64,000 bases of DNA from Lysobacter sp. FW306-1B-D06B (GTDB lineage: Bacteria; Pseudomonadota; Gammaproteobacteria; Xanthomonadales; Xanthomonadaceae). The notes under the pieces were generated by a model that was not told the origin of the DNA, did not search any database, and saw only the letters and a list, made by a program, of their open reading frames with translations. The stretch covers positions 1,922,001-1,986,000 of the forward strand of contig NZ_CP151802.1 of assembly GCF_038446665.1 (NCBI RefSeq). The letters run 5' to 3'. This document shows positions 11,025-21,984 of this stretch, one piece after another (positions within the stretch are counted from its first letter, which is position 1; each line of letters starts with the position of its first letter). The translations under genes and the position numbers were made by a program.

Positions 11025-12257
11025 AGGAGATACCGCTGCGGCGTGCTCTTCCACTCCGCCCGGTTGCACACCCGCATAGCGCGCACGCGGTCGTATGAGT
11101 CCACCGTGCGCCTGCTGCTCCAGCGCATGCGCCAGCCAGCCGGCGAGGCGCCCGGCGGCGAACATCACCAGCGCCGGCGTCGCCGGCAATGCATAGGCGT
11201 GGCAGATCGCGGCGAGCATGAAGTCGATGTTCGGGTGCTGACCGCTGATTTCCTCGGTGGCTTCGACCATCGCGTTGAGTGCATCGAGCTGCGCCGGATC
11301 CGGCGCCGCGTCGCGCAGGCGTTGCAGCAGTTCCGCCGCGCGTGGATCGCCGTCCGGGTACAGCGCATGGCGGAAGCCGGGCAGGTCGTCGCCGCGCTGC
11401 CATCGCGCTGCGATCGCATCGCGTGGCGAATCGGCCTGAGACGCTTCGGCGATCAATGCGTAGGCGCGTGCCGTGGCGCCGCCGTGGCGCGGCCCCGACA
11501 AGGCCGCCAATCCGCTGCACACCGTCGCGTGCAGATGCGCACCGGTCGAAGCGACCACGCGCGCGGCAAAGGCGGAGACGTTGAGTTCGTGGTCGGCGCA
11601 CAGCACCAGTGCGGCGCGCACGAGGTCCTCGAATGCCGCATCGCCCGGCCGCCACGCGCGTGCCAGCACGCGATGCACGGGATCGGCCGACGGCGGTTGC
11701 GCGACCAGCAGCGCGGCGTTCTGACGCAGCAGCGTCGCCGCGACGCGATGCCGCACCTGCGGCGCCGAGTTGAACGAATGGCGCTCCTGCAGCGCCAGCA
11801 GCGGAATCGCCGCCATCGTGCGTTCCAGCGGCGGCAGACGTGCGTCGACGGCGATGCTCGCCACGGTGTCCGGCCAGCCCGGCACCGCCATCGCGAAGGG
11901 GTCGTCGCTGCCGCAGTCCCACAGGAGACGCGCGGTGTCCTCCAGGCTGGCACCGGCGCGCACCTCCGCGATCGCCGAACGGCCGCGGTAGTACGGCCCG
12001 TCCGGCCGGATCAGCGAGATCCGCGTCTCCAGCACGGGCAAACCGCGATCCAGGCTCTGCGCCGCCCCGCGCGCTGCGCCGCGACCGATGCGCTGGCGCT
12101 CCGCCAGCCGCTCCACGTCCTGGCGCAGGTACAGGCGGCTGCGGTGGTCGGGGCCGGGGCGCGATTCGAGCAGGCCGCGGCTGACGTAGGCGTACAGCGT
12201 GGCCCGGCTGATGCCGAGCAGACGGCAGGTGTCGCGGGCGGAGAGGAGGTCGTCCAT
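11010..12257 (-). CDS. Citrate synthase-like protein with N-terminal helix-turn-helix
   Basis: 415-residue fusion. Residues 4-50 form a MerR/excisionase-type helix-turn-helix (SARDTCRLLGISRATLYAYVSRGLL then a basic RSRLYLRQDVERLAER). Residues about 75-400 are citrate-synthase fold. All three catalytic positions seem kept: His258 (GPRHGGA), His297 (GFRHALY) and Asp345 (NIDFML). ATG 12257 is the first Met of the HTH. The gene is divergent from prpB across 97 bases containing TTGAT/ATCAA palindromes, so it may be a metabolite-sensing repressor of prpBC, an enzyme, or both. Its stop codon lies in a family B repeat. Confidence 0.85.
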   Translation of the reverse strand: MDDLLSARDTCRLLGISRATLYAYVSRGLLESRPGPDHRSRLYLRQDVERLAERQRIGRGAARGAAQSLDRGLPVLETRISLIRPDGPYYRGRSAIAEVRAGASLEDTARLLWDCGSDDPFAMAVPGWPDTVASIAVDARLPPLERTMAAIPLLALQERHSFNSAPQVRHRVAATLLRQNAALLVAQPPSADPVHRVLARAWRPGDAAFEDLVRAALVLCADHELNVSAFAARVVASTGAHLHATVCSGLAALSGPRHGGATARAYALIAEASQADSPRDAIAARWQRGDDLPGFRHALYPDGDPRAAELLQRLRDAAPDPAQLDALNAMVEATEEISGQHPNIDFMLAAICHAYALPATPALVMFAAGRLAGWLAHALEQQAHGGLIRPRARYAGVQPGGVEEHAAAVSPHHSP

Positions 12258-12278
12258 GGCGATAGATTGCCAGACAGA

Positions 12279-12305
12279 TTGATTGGAACGATCAAGATTG
12301 ATCAA
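12279..12305. promoter_or_regulatory. Candidate operator between HTH-citrate synthase and prpB
   Basis: TTGAT at 12279-12283, a 7-base spacer, ATCAA at 12291-12295, then the palindrome TTGATCAA at 12298-12305. The element lies between two divergent starts (12257 and 12355), where a local regulator would bind. That the HTH protein binds it is inference. Confidence 0.5.
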
Positions 12306-12354
12306 CCAGTGGGATGGTGCCAGATTGGCGCCCGTCGCAGACAGGAGTTCCCCC

Positions 12355-13239
12355 ATGAGTTCCGCTTCCGCAGGCGCCCGTTTCCGCGCCGCCCTCGCCG
12401 CCGAAAAGCCCCTGCAGGTCATCGGTGCCATCAACGCCAACCACGCGCTGCTGGCCCAGCGCGCCGGCTACCGCGCGATCTACCTCTCCGGCGGCGGCGT
12501 CGCCGCCGGCTCGCTGGGCCTGCCGGACCTGGGCATCTCCGGGCTGGAGGACGTGCTGATCGACGTGCGCCGCATCACCGACGTATGCGACCTGCCGCTG
12601 CTGGTGGACATCGACACCGGCTTCGGGCCCAGCGCGTTCAACATCGAGCGCACGGTGAAGTCGCTGATCAAGGCCGGCGCCGCCGCATGTCACATCGAGG
12701 ATCAGGTCGGGGCCAAGCGCTGCGGCCATCGTCCGGGCAAGGAGGTCGTGTCGCAGGGCGAGATGGTCGACCGCGTCAAGGCTGCCGCCGATGCGAAGAC
12801 CGATCCGGACTTCTTTCTGATCGCCCGCACCGACGCCATCGCCGTGGATGGCGTGGACGCGGCGATCGAGCGCGCCATCGCCTGCGTGGAGGCCGGCGCC
12901 GACGGCATCTTCGCCGAGGCCGCCTACGACCTGCCCACCTACCAGCGTTTCGTCGACGCGGTGAAGGTGCCGGTGCTGGCCAACATCACCGAGTTCGGCA
13001 AGACGCCGTTGTTCACCCGCGACGAATTGGCCTCGGTGGGCGTGGCGATCCAGCTGTTCCCGCTGTCGGCGTTCCGCGCCATGAACAAGGCGGCAGAAAA
13101 TGTCTACACCGCCATCCGTCGCGACGGCCACCAGAAGAACGTGGTGGACACCATGCAGACCCGCGAGGAACTGTACGATCGCATCGGCTACCACGCGTTC
13201 GAGGACAAGCTCGACGCGCTGTTCGCGAGCAAGAAGTAA
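12355..13239 (+). CDS. prpB: Methylisocitrate lyase
   Basis: Cleaves 2-methylisocitrate to pyruvate and succinate, the last step of the methylcitrate cycle. 294 residues in an isocitrate-lyase/PEP-mutase barrel. The KRCGH catalytic signature is at 121-125 (Cys123), and Mg2+ ligands sit in LVDIDTGFG (Asp85, Asp87). [16 protein letters not shown] and [15 protein letters not shown] are typical of PrpB rather than isocitrate lyase. AGGAG lies 7 bases before ATG 12355; the longer frame to 12283 would run through the candidate operator and is rejected. prpC follows after a 246-base gap. Confidence 0.97.
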   Translation: MSSASAGARFRAALAAEKPLQVIGAINANHALLAQRAGYRAIYLSGGGVAAGSLGLPDLGISGLEDVLIDVRRITDVCDLPLLVDIDTGFGPSAFNIERTVKSLIKAGAAACHIEDQVGAKRCGHRPGKEVVSQGEMVDRVKAAADAKTDPDFFLIARTDAIAVDGVDAAIERAIACVEAGADGIFAEAAYDLPTYQRFVDAVKVPVLANITEFGKTPLFTRDELASVGVAIQLFPLSAFRAMNKAAENVYTAIRRDGHQKNVVDTMQTREELYDRIGYHAFEDKLDALFASKK

Positions 13240-13485
13240 GGCGCGATGAAAAGGTCGGCCGACGGAGCGTACAGGGCCTTCCCGTTGAGTCCCCCTGTCC
13301 CTATCTCCGCCGGCGCGTCCGGTCCGCCATTTCGACCGTGGCGGGCGCGATAGGTGCCCACCACGGTCGCCTGCGACACCTCGTCGCAGTCAGGCTTTGA
13401 TCTGATCGAATCCCCTTTGCCACCCTGCAAAATTGACAACGTCGCACCCCGGTACGACCGGACAAGCACGAGGAGGAATACCCAC

Positions 13486-14637
13486 ATGACCGAGACCAAC
13501 CAGGTCCTGCCCAAGGCCAAGAAATCCGTCGCCCTGAGCGGTACCGCCGCGGGCAACACCGCGCTGTGCACCGTCGGCCGCAGCGGCAACGACCTGCACT
13601 ACCGCGGTTACGACATCCACGACCTGGCCACCGAGTCGACGTTCGAGGAAGTCGCGCACCTGCTCGTGCACGGCGCGCTGCCGACGACGTCGCAACTGAA
13701 GGCCTACAAGGCCAAGCTCAAGCGCCTGCGTGGCCTGCCGGCGATCGTGTCCGAAGCGCTGGAACTGGTGCCCGCCAACGCGCACCCGATGGACGTGCTG
13801 CGCACCGGTTGCTCGGTGCTGGGCACGGTGCTGCCGGAGCGCGAAGGCCATCCGGCCTCCGAAGCCCGCGACATCGCCGACAAGCTCATCGCCAGCTTCG
13901 GTTCGATGCTGCTGTACTGGTGGCACTTCACCCGCAACGGCCGCCGCATCGACGTCGAGACGGACGATGATTCCGTCGCCGCGCACTTCCTGCACCTGCT
14001 GCACGGCGAAGCGCCGAGCGCGCTGCACGCGCTGTCGCTGGACAAGTCGCTCATCCTTTACGCCGAACACGAGTTCAATGCGTCCACCTTCACCGCGCGC
14101 GTGATCGCGGGTACGGGTTCGGACCTGCATTCGTGCATCACCGGCGCCATCGGCGCGCTGCGCGGCCCCAAGCACGGCGGCGCGAACGAAGTGGCGATGG
14201 ACATCATCAGCCGCTACGGCACCGCCGATGAGGCCGAGGCGGACATCCGTGCGCGCATGGAGAAGAAGGAAATCATCATCGGCTTCGGCCACCCGGTGTA
14301 CACCATCGGCGATCCGCGCAATCCGATCATCAAGGAGATCTCGCGCAAGCTGTGCGCGGACGGCGGCAACCAGACGCTGTTCGACGTGTCCGAGCGCATC
14401 GAAAACCTGATGATGGACACCAAGAAGATGTTCCCGAACCTCGACTGGTACAGCGCATCGGCCTACCACATGATGGGCATCCCGACGCCGATGTTCACGC
14501 CGCTGTTCGTCATCGCGCGCACCACCGGCTGGAGCGCGCACGTGATCGAGCAGCGCGAAGATGGCAAGATCATCCGTCCGAGCGCGAACTACGTCGGGCC
14601 GGAAGATCGCGCGTACGTGCCGATCGAAAAGCGCTGA
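13486..14637 (+). CDS. prpC: 2-methylcitrate synthase
   Basis: Condenses propionyl-CoA with oxaloacetate to 2-methylcitrate. 383 residues, the short type-II citrate-synthase form typical of PrpC. Catalytic residues are His230 ([10 protein letters not shown]), His269 ([14 protein letters not shown]) and Asp320 (NLDWYSA). [16 protein letters not shown] and LHYRGYDI near the N-terminus are typical of methylcitrate synthases. AGGAGG lies 9 bases before ATG 13486. It shares its fold with the HTH fusion protein encoded 2 kb away. Oxaloacetate could come from the nearby mdh product. Confidence 0.96.
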   Translation: MTETNQVLPKAKKSVALSGTAAGNTALCTVGRSGNDLHYRGYDIHDLATESTFEEVAHLLVHGALPTTSQLKAYKAKLKRLRGLPAIVSEALELVPANAHPMDVLRTGCSVLGTVLPEREGHPASEARDIADKLIASFGSMLLYWWHFTRNGRRIDVETDDDSVAAHFLHLLHGEAPSALHALSLDKSLILYAEHEFNASTFTARVIAGTGSDLHSCITGAIGALRGPKHGGANEVAMDIISRYGTADEAEADIRARMEKKEIIIGFGHPVYTIGDPRNPIIKEISRKLCADGGNQTLFDVSERIENLMMDTKKMFPNLDWYSASAYHMMGIPTPMFTPLFVIARTTGWSAHVIEQREDGKIIRPSANYVGPEDRAYVPIEKR

Positions 14638-14663
14638 TCGCATTCGACGTTTGCAAGACAGGG

Positions 14664-14689
14664 AAGGGGCCGCGCGATGCGGCCCTTTT
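14664..14689 (+). terminator. Rho-independent terminator of prpC
   Basis: Stem GGGCCGC (14667-14673) / GCGGCCC (14679-14685), 5-base loop, then TTTT. It lies 30 bases after the prpC stop. Confidence 0.8.
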
Positions 14690-14719
14690 CTTTGGCGAGT
14701 ACGAACTCAGGGGTGTAAA

Positions 14720-14857
14720 TCCCTCTCCCCTTGCGGGAGAGGGACAGGCCGCCGAAGGCGGCCAGGGAAAGGGTAGGGCCGCTGCCGTACAGCACGCGCT
14801 ACGCGCGTCCCCTCTTCCGCCCCTTTGGGGCACCTTCCCCCGCAAGGGGAGAAGGGA
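14720..14857. repeat. Family C ~140-bp palindromic element, copy 1
   Basis: Starts CCCTCTCCCCTTGCGGGAGAGGG and ends in the related hairpin CTTCCCCCGCAAGGGGAGAAGG, with a centre containing TACGCGCG and CCTCTTCCGCCCC. The whole unit is the inverted counterpart of the copy at 27.6 kb, so it is a defined mobile-like unit rather than chance palindromes. No ORF inside. Confidence 0.85.
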
Positions 14858-14981
14858 ACAGCAACAGCACGCACGAAGTCCTTTGCGTTGCCGAAGGCGG
14901 CCATGAACACGGGCACGCGCGCGCCACGCCCGGCCGTGGCATAGTCGGCCGGCATTCGTGGCTAGTGGTTTGGGGGAAACC

Positions 14982-15515
14982 ATGCGCGATGACGAAGTGC
15001 CGAACAAGACCGATGCCGGGCGCGACGAGATTCAGAGTCGCGCGCTGAAGCTGCCCAACGTGCTCCGCTCGATCCTGCTGATGGTGGATGGCCAACGCAA
15101 TGTCGGCCAGCTGCGTGGCGTGATCGGCGGGCTCAAGGGGCCGGACGATGCATTGGCCCAGCTCGAAGCGATGGGGCTGATCGCCGTGCCGCAGAGCCTG
15201 GCCGCCGCTGCGGCCGCCACGATCCGCGAGGCCGCCCGTCCGGGGCCCGCAGCGATCGAGCCGGCTGCCGCCACGGCGTCCGCGCCGATCGCATCGGCCG
15301 TGGGCTACTCCGCGCTGTACACGCTGATGTCCGACACGGTGCGCGAGCACCTGGGCCTGCGGGGGTACTTCCTGCAGCTCAAGGTCGAACGCTGCAGCGA
15401 CGTCGGCGACCTGCTGGCCCTGTTGCCGGATTTCCACACGGCGTTGGGCAAGGCCCGGGATGTGGGATTCGCGATGGAGATGGAGCGGCGTTTCCGCTCG
15501 CTCGCGGAAGCCTGA
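14982..15515 (+). CDS. Hypothetical 177-residue protein
   Basis: Not assigned to a family. The N-terminal half (VLRSILLMVDGQRNVGQLRGVIGGLKGPDDALAQLEAMGLI) reads like a small winged-helix-type module as seen in proteins sensing a regulatory state. An Ala/Pro-rich linker (about residues 70-105) precedes a C-terminal helical part (SALYTLMSDTVREHLGLRGYFLQLKVERC...) of about 70 residues. No signal peptide or membrane segment. ATG 14982 follows GGGGGAAACC, a weak ribosome-binding site. It stands alone between a family C repeat and the convergent GST gene. Confidence 0.72.
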   Translation: MRDDEVPNKTDAGRDEIQSRALKLPNVLRSILLMVDGQRNVGQLRGVIGGLKGPDDALAQLEAMGLIAVPQSLAAAAAATIREAARPGPAAIEPAAATASAPIASAVGYSALYTLMSDTVREHLGLRGYFLQLKVERCSDVGDLLALLPDFHTALGKARDVGFAMEMERRFRSLAEA

Positions 15516-15575
15516 GGCCACCGCGGTGAGAACACGGAGGCGGCCGGACCGCCTCCGCGTCGCCGTGCGCCTTGC

Positions 15576-16187
15576 TTACGCCAGGCCTTCGATCTTCAGC
15601 GCCTTCTGCACGCCCGGGTCGGCTTCCATGCGCGCCTTGAAGGACGCCAGGTTGGCCAGTCCCGACAGGTCGATGCCCAGGCCGTCGGCCCAGCGCAGCG
15701 TGATGTAGAGGTAGGGGTCGGCGTAGCTGCGGAAACCGGCGATCCACTGCTTGCCGGCGAGCTGGCGGTCGGCCGACTCGAACAGCCCACGCACGCGCTT
15801 GCGCGCGGCGTCCCTCACGGCGTCGTGCTGGGCCTCGTCGGCGATGAAGGCGGCCGGTCCGAACAGCGGTTTGAAGGCCGGGTGGATATCGGAATTGACG
15901 AAGGCCAGCCAGCGGGCGGCTTCGCCGCGCTGGCGCGGGCTGCCGTCGCCGGCCAGGCCGGCCTCGGGGAAGGTGTCGGCGATGTAGCCCATGATCGCGG
16001 CGTTCTGGGTCAGCACGAAGTCGCCGTCGACGATCGCCGGCACCGCGCCGGACGGGTTGATCGCCAGGTAGGCCGGAGCCTTCATCGTCTCCTTGTCGAG
16101 GATCTCCAGCGCGAAGGGCTGGCCGGTCCACTGCAGGGCGATGTGGTCGGCGGTCGAGCACGCGCCGGGCTTGGTGTAGAGCTTCAT
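15576..16187 (-). CDS. Glutathione S-transferase, beta-class type
   Basis: 203-residue cytoplasmic GST. The N-terminal thioredoxin-fold domain starts MKLYTKPGACSTADHI; Cys10 is where bacterial beta-class GSTs place their catalytic cysteine. The cis-Pro loop is NPSGAVPAI and the glutathione gamma-glutamyl site is TQNAAIMGYI. The all-helical C-terminal domain ends with FKARMEADPGVQKALKIEGLA, close to Escherichia coli GstA. It conjugates glutathione to electrophiles or acts in peroxide protection. Monocistronic, convergent with the gene before it. Confidence 0.92.
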   Translation of the reverse strand: MKLYTKPGACSTADHIALQWTGQPFALEILDKETMKAPAYLAINPSGAVPAIVDGDFVLTQNAAIMGYIADTFPEAGLAGDGSPRQRGEAARWLAFVNSDIHPAFKPLFGPAAFIADEAQHDAVRDAARKRVRGLFESADRQLAGKQWIAGFRSYADPYLYITLRWADGLGIDLSGLANLASFKARMEADPGVQKALKIEGLA

Positions 16188-16528
16188 GCGGGGATCCCTC
16201 GAAAGTGCGGCAATCCCGAACTATGGACGATGGCCCGTCCCCGCCTCAATGCGACGGTGTGAAACGGACTATTGCCTTGGGCGCACTGGCCGGGGACGCA
16301 TTTACCGTTGCGACCAGGCGGTGTTTTCCACGGAACCGTTCGCCCTGAGCGTAGCCGCGGAGCGGCGAAGTCGAAGGGCGGGGAAGTCCGATGTGTTTCC
16401 GGCCCATCCACCCTTCAACTTCGGCCTGCGGCCTACGCTCGAACGGGGTGTGGATGCCTGTCATGCACAGCCCCTCCCCTTGCGCGAGAGGGACAGGCCG
16501 CCGCAGGCGACCCGAAAAAGCGCAGCGC
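16188..16528. other. 341-base gap with two repeat families
   Basis: No gene. Carries a family B pair (16336-16447) and a partial family C arm (16466-16512, CCCCTCCCCTTGCGCGAGAGGGACAGGCCG). The GST and SleB-type genes are both on the minus strand, so the gap also holds the GST promoter. Confidence 0.75.
16336..16447. repeat. Family B inverted repeat, copy 2
   Basis: Left arm 16336-16380 (CCGTTCGCCCTGAGCGTAG ... GTCGAAGGGCG) faces right arm 16408-16447 (CCACCCTTCAACTTCGG ... CCTACGCTCGAACGGG). The right arm has lost the CAGGG segment found in the other copies. Confidence 0.82.
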
Positions 16529-16987
16529 TTACGAGCGCTTCGGCTTCAACGACTGCACCTTATAGAAGGTGTGATCGCCGATCGTCGCCACCTGATACGC
16601 CGTGCGCCACGACGGGCTGGCGATCGCATGCGCGGCAAAGTGGCTCGCGCCCGGGACGATCTCCTTGCGCTGGCCGGGCGGCAGGGCCCAGTTGCGCTCG
16701 GCGTCGAGGGCGATGGTGACGGCCTCCGCCCACGCCTCGGTGTTGCTCAGGCGCGTGGCAGGCGAGACCAGGGTCGGCGCGAACTGCTTGCGCGCGGTCA
16801 CCACGTCGCAGACGGTGTTGCCCCACAGCCCGCTGTCACGGCGGCGCAGGGCGACCTCGGCGACCGCCTTCTGGCCGCGGACCGACTGGTCGCGCGCTTC
16901 CAGGTAGACGGTGGTGCTCAGGCACAGCGAATCGGCGGTTTGCGGCGGAAGCACAGAGGCCAGCCACAGGATCCAAGCCAGTTTCAT
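16529..16987 (-). CDS. SleB-type cell wall hydrolase
   Basis: Small exported protein of the Hydrolase_2/SleB family (lytic transglycosylase-like peptidoglycan hydrolases first known from spore germination). 152 residues: a short signal peptide (MKLAWILWLASVLPP...), then LSTTVYLEARDQSVRGQKAVAEVALRRRDSGL, where Glu30 is the expected catalytic acid, followed by VCDVV, KQFAPTL and the HFAAHAIASPSW region typical of the fold. As this is not a spore former, a role in septal or envelope remodelling is likely. Monocistronic. Confidence 0.85.
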   Translation of the reverse strand: MKLAWILWLASVLPPQTADSLCLSTTVYLEARDQSVRGQKAVAEVALRRRDSGLWGNTVCDVVTARKQFAPTLVSPATRLSNTEAWAEAVTIALDAERNWALPPGQRKEIVPGASHFAAHAIASPSWRTAYQVATIGDHTFYKVQSLKPKRS

Positions 16988-17455
16988 CTAATCGGACTCC
17001 TTGCTCCGTTGCGCCGATCCGCTTCGAGGTCCGCTTCCTATGAGGAGGACGGCAACCACGGCACGAACCGGCATGGCGTACTGGGGAGGGCAGCGCACTC
17101 TACGGCGCGCTTTTGCCCATTCACCAAAGCCGCGCGGAAGATCGGGTGCGCGGGCGGTGAGGGTCGCCGCCCAAGCGGGGCGGCTGAAAAAGTTGGCGCA
17201 CGGTAGCTTCGCGAATCTAAACGCTACGTGAATACAGGGGACTTGACCGGGGCCTGTCGATCCGGCTGGAAAATCCGACCGGACAGCGCAACTGATTGTT
17301 GCGAAAGGATATTTGTCCGGACTGTCGATGCCCGGAAATCCCAACGGCCTGTTCAGCTTCGGAGCGAACCGGTGACCGCGCCGCTGTTTCGACGATGCGG
17401 TTTCGTACGTTTGGCAGCCTTGCAGGCCCCGCCCTGCAAGGCTTGCGCAGTTCGG
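16988..17455. other. 468-base gap between SleB-type gene and fadH
   Basis: No supported ORF. It contains the minus-strand promoter region of the hydrolase. Next to fadH there is a 9-10 bp hairpin (CCTTGCAGG / CCCTGCAAGG at about 17418-17441), which could be a factor-dependent stop for fadH as it has no T run. Confidence 0.5.
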
Positions 17456-19585
<2,130 letters not shown>

Positions 19586-19658
19586 TCAAGCGCGTTCGTC
19601 GGGTCGGGTGCCCGAAGTTGATTGGAGGCCGCCGGAAGCACGAAGCCTCTCGGCCGTC

Positions 19659-19696
19659 ATCTCCCTCCCCTGCAAGCAGGGGGAGGGGCAGAGGCA
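19659..19696. repeat. Partial family C arm
   Basis: Hairpin CTCCCTCCCCTGCAAGCAGGGGGAGGGGCAG just upstream of fadH and downstream of the YCII gene; only one arm of the family C unit. Confidence 0.6.
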
Positions 19697-19712
19697 GGGC
19701 AGTCGGCCTATT

Positions 19713-20063
19713 TCACCCCTCCGGCATCGGCAGGCACTCCATCACCTCCACCGCATCGCCCGGGAAGATCGTGAAGTGCGGGTGGCCTTCGAACATACGC
19801 GCCGCGGCCTCGTGTGAGTCCGCCTCGACCACCGTCCAGGCGGCCAGCTCGTTGCGCACGTCGCCCACGCCCTTGGCGCTGATCCGCTTGGTCTTCCCCA
19901 ACGGGCTGCCGTTGTCGACGATGGCCTTCTGGTGCTTGCCGACCCACTGGCCCCAGGCCTCCATGCCGGCCTTCTCGCGGCGGCTGCGCTCGTCCTCGGA
20001 CAGGGCCTTCCAGGCGTCCATCGACGCCTGCGAACCCAGGAACACGGCGAGGAATCGTTTCAT
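19713..20063 (-). CDS. YCII-related (dimeric alpha-beta barrel) protein
   Basis: 116-residue cytoplasmic protein of the YCII-related group, small ferredoxin-like dimers found as accessory enzymes and in sigma-factor operons. Starts MKRFLAVFLG; the central AGMEAWGQWVGKHQKAIVDNGSPLGKTKRI and C-terminal SHEAAARMFEGHPHFTIFPGDAVEVMECLPMP match the family, whose His/Asp pair lies in the HPHF and GD segments. AGGAGTGACCTG provides an AGGAG 8 bases before ATG 20063. No sigma-factor gene is adjacent. Function unknown. Confidence 0.82.
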   Translation of the reverse strand: MKRFLAVFLGSQASMDAWKALSEDERSRREKAGMEAWGQWVGKHQKAIVDNGSPLGKTKRISAKGVGDVRNELAAWTVVEADSHEAAARMFEGHPHFTIFPGDAVEVMECLPMPEG

Positions 20064-20424
20064 CAGGTCACTCCTTCGTTGATGAGGGGACGGCAGGTCG
20101 TCGGCCCTCCTGCATACGACGAACGGCGCGGGAATGAATCGACAGCAGCAGGCTTTGCGACCGGCGGCGGGTGGGCGGGAGTGATGGAACGGGAAACGTG
20201 ACACAGCCCGTAGCCCGGGTAAGCGAAGCGCACCCGGGACGTTCGATCCGACGCCCAGACCGATCCGACGCCCCCCCAACCCCGGATGCGGCTGCGCCTT
20301 ACCCGGGCTACGCCGCAGCCTAGCCCTCGATGGCATGCCTCACTCTCAAATCCGCCCGCCGCGCAAGAGTTGTCTCGCGCCCGCCCCTCACCCACCATGG
20401 CTCACCCGTAGTTTCCGGTCCTCC
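20064..20424. other. 361-base gap between YCII gene and the condensin operon
   Basis: Divergent promoter region. Its centre is a family E repeat; the rest shows no ORF or clear promoter hexamers. Confidence 0.6.
20211..20313. repeat. Family E inverted repeat, copy 1
   Basis: Left arm TAGCCCGGGTAAGCGAAGCGCACCCGGG starts at 20211; right arm GCGCCTTACCCGGGCTACGC ends at 20313. A partial copy lies at 26.3 kb. Confidence 0.8.
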
Positions 20425-21984
20425 ATGGACGACGTTTCCGCACCCCTGCAGGACTATCTGCGCGACGGCATCGTCGCGGCCGATCTGCCCGACCTGCACC
20501 CGCTGCTTTCCGCCCGCGACCTCCTGCGCGCCTTCTCGACCCTGTTCCACGGCGGCGAGGAGAGCGTGATGGTGCGCCTGCTGGTGCTGCGTGCCATCGG
20601 CGAGCGCGGCGCCGCGCCGGACTGGACCCCGCAGGAACTGCGCGATCACTTCGCCTACCTGGATCCGGTGAAGTTCGACACCGTGCTGGGCCGCCTGCGC
20701 GACAACGACCTGCTGCGCTGGGACAACGACACCCAGCGTTACCGCATCAGTCCGGTTGGCCGCCAGGCGCTGTCGTCCATCGGCCTGCTGCTGCAGTTCA
20801 ACCGCGAAGGCGACGAGCTGGCCTACGTCACCGCGCAGCTTGCCGCCGGCCAGTCGGTCGGCAAGGTGCGCGGCGACGACCTGCAGCACCTGCTGTCGCG
20901 CCTCAACGAATACCGCGAGGACTTCGATCAGGCCGTGCTCAGCGGTTCCGAGCACCGCATCCAGCGCGCCGCCGGCACCTTGCAGCAGGTGTGGCAGTGG
21001 GTGGAGAAGGGCACGGCGATCGTCAAGGAAATCGCCGCCGACGAAGAACTCGACGCGGCCACGCACCGCGTCGCCCAGCAGATCGGCCGCGCGCAGAGCG
21101 CGATGCTGCGGCAGGCCTCGGTGTTCCAGCGTGCGCTGAACCAGCTCGACCGCCACCGCGTGCACATCGGCGCCAGCGGCCTGTCGTCCACCGATGTGAA
21201 CCGCTACCTGCGCGGCATGGACGCCGACGCGCTCGCCGCGCTGTCGCACGACGCGCTCGCGCACGTGGCCGCGCCGGCCTTCGTGCTGGCGCCCATCGCG
21301 CTGGACATCGCCGAGTACGAACTGGTCGAACGCGAGCGCGAAGCGCAGGAAGACGCGTCGCTGCCCCCGGCGCAGAGCGCACCGCACGACACGCAGGCGC
21401 CGGTCGCCGAGAACGACTACGCGCACGCCGAGCAGTGGCTGTCGCAGCTGGCATCGCTGGATGCGGACGTGGACACCACGCTGTCGGACTGGGTGCCGCA
21501 GGACGGTTTCGCGGTGAGTGCGTACCGATTGTCGCTGCTCGGCCTGATCGGCGACCCCGGCGCGGAGAACCGCAACGGCGTCAGCGCCTCCATCGCGCAA
21601 CTGCCGCTGCGCTGGAAAGTGGGGACGCAGTTCGAGGACGTGGGTCGCGCGGGCGTGGCGTACATGAGCCGGGCGTGGTTGGTGGGGCAGGGCGATGCAA
21701 TGGTCGAATCCGGAGCGCGCGATGTATCCGATGGCGACGAATGGCCCCTCCACGGCGACGCCACCACAGCCGATGACGCTGCCGCTCTCCCATCGTCATC
21801 CCCGCGAAAGCGGGGATCCAGCGACTTGAAACCCACAAGCGCACAGGGAACAGCGAAGGCACTGGAGAGTGCCGCCGTGCGGCGGACCGAAAGACCCCGC
21901 CTTCGCGGGAATGACGAGCAAGAACAAAAGCCGAAGCGGAAGAAGCCCGCGACCTCCGCCGCAACTACCCCGGAACCCCAATGA
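20425..21984 (+). CDS. Kleisin-like condensin subunit (MksF/JetA-like)
   Basis: First gene of the SMC operon, 519 residues. The N-terminus carries a winged-helix-type module (PVKFDTVLGRLRDNDLLRW...YRISPVGRQALSSIGLLLQF, about 85-135), followed by long coiled-coil-prone helices (about 150-260) and a second globular part to about 420. Position before an MksE-like and an SMC gene gives the kleisin role of MukF/MksF. The last 60 or so residues (from about 456) are encoded by a family A repeat and are low in structure. ATG 20425 was chosen over the open frame to 20335. Function by analogy: bridges the SMC heads. Its stop overlaps the next start by 4 bases. Confidence 0.75.
   Translation: MDDVSAPLQDYLRDGIVAADLPDLHPLLSARDLLRAFSTLFHGGEESVMVRLLVLRAIGERGAAPDWTPQELRDHFAYLDPVKFDTVLGRLRDNDLLRWDNDTQRYRISPVGRQALSSIGLLLQFNREGDELAYVTAQLAAGQSVGKVRGDDLQHLLSRLNEYREDFDQAVLSGSEHRIQRAAGTLQQVWQWVEKGTAIVKEIAADEELDAATHRVAQQIGRAQSAMLRQASVFQRALNQLDRHRVHIGASGLSSTDVNRYLRGMDADALAALSHDALAHVAAPAFVLAPIALDIAEYELVEREREAQEDASLPPAQSAPHDTQAPVAENDYAHAEQWLSQLASLDADVDTTLSDWVPQDGFAVSAYRLSLLGLIGDPGAENRNGVSASIAQLPLRWKVGTQFEDVGRAGVAYMSRAWLVGQGDAMVESGARDVSDGDEWPLHGDATTADDAAALPSSSPRKRGSSDLKPTSAQGTAKALESAAVRRTERPRLRGNDEQEQKPKRKKPATSAATTPEPQ
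21793..21918. repeat. Family A inverted repeat pair, copy 2, inside coding sequence
   Basis: Arms GTCATCCCCGCGAAAGCGGGGATCC (from 21795) and ACCCCGCCTTCGCGGGAATGACGA (to 21918), with a GCCGCCGTGCGGCGG hairpin between. The internal layout matches the intergenic copy at 43.2 kb. Here it lies in the 3' end of the mksF-like gene and is translated. Confidence 0.85.

Noticed and set aside
11010..12257. Plain citrate synthase gltA
   Set aside because: The N-terminal helix-turn-helix and low similarity outside catalytic motifs set it apart; a normal gltA has no such domain.
14720..14857. Family C unit as an insertion sequence
   Set aside because: No ORF and only about 140 bases; it can at most be a non-autonomous element.
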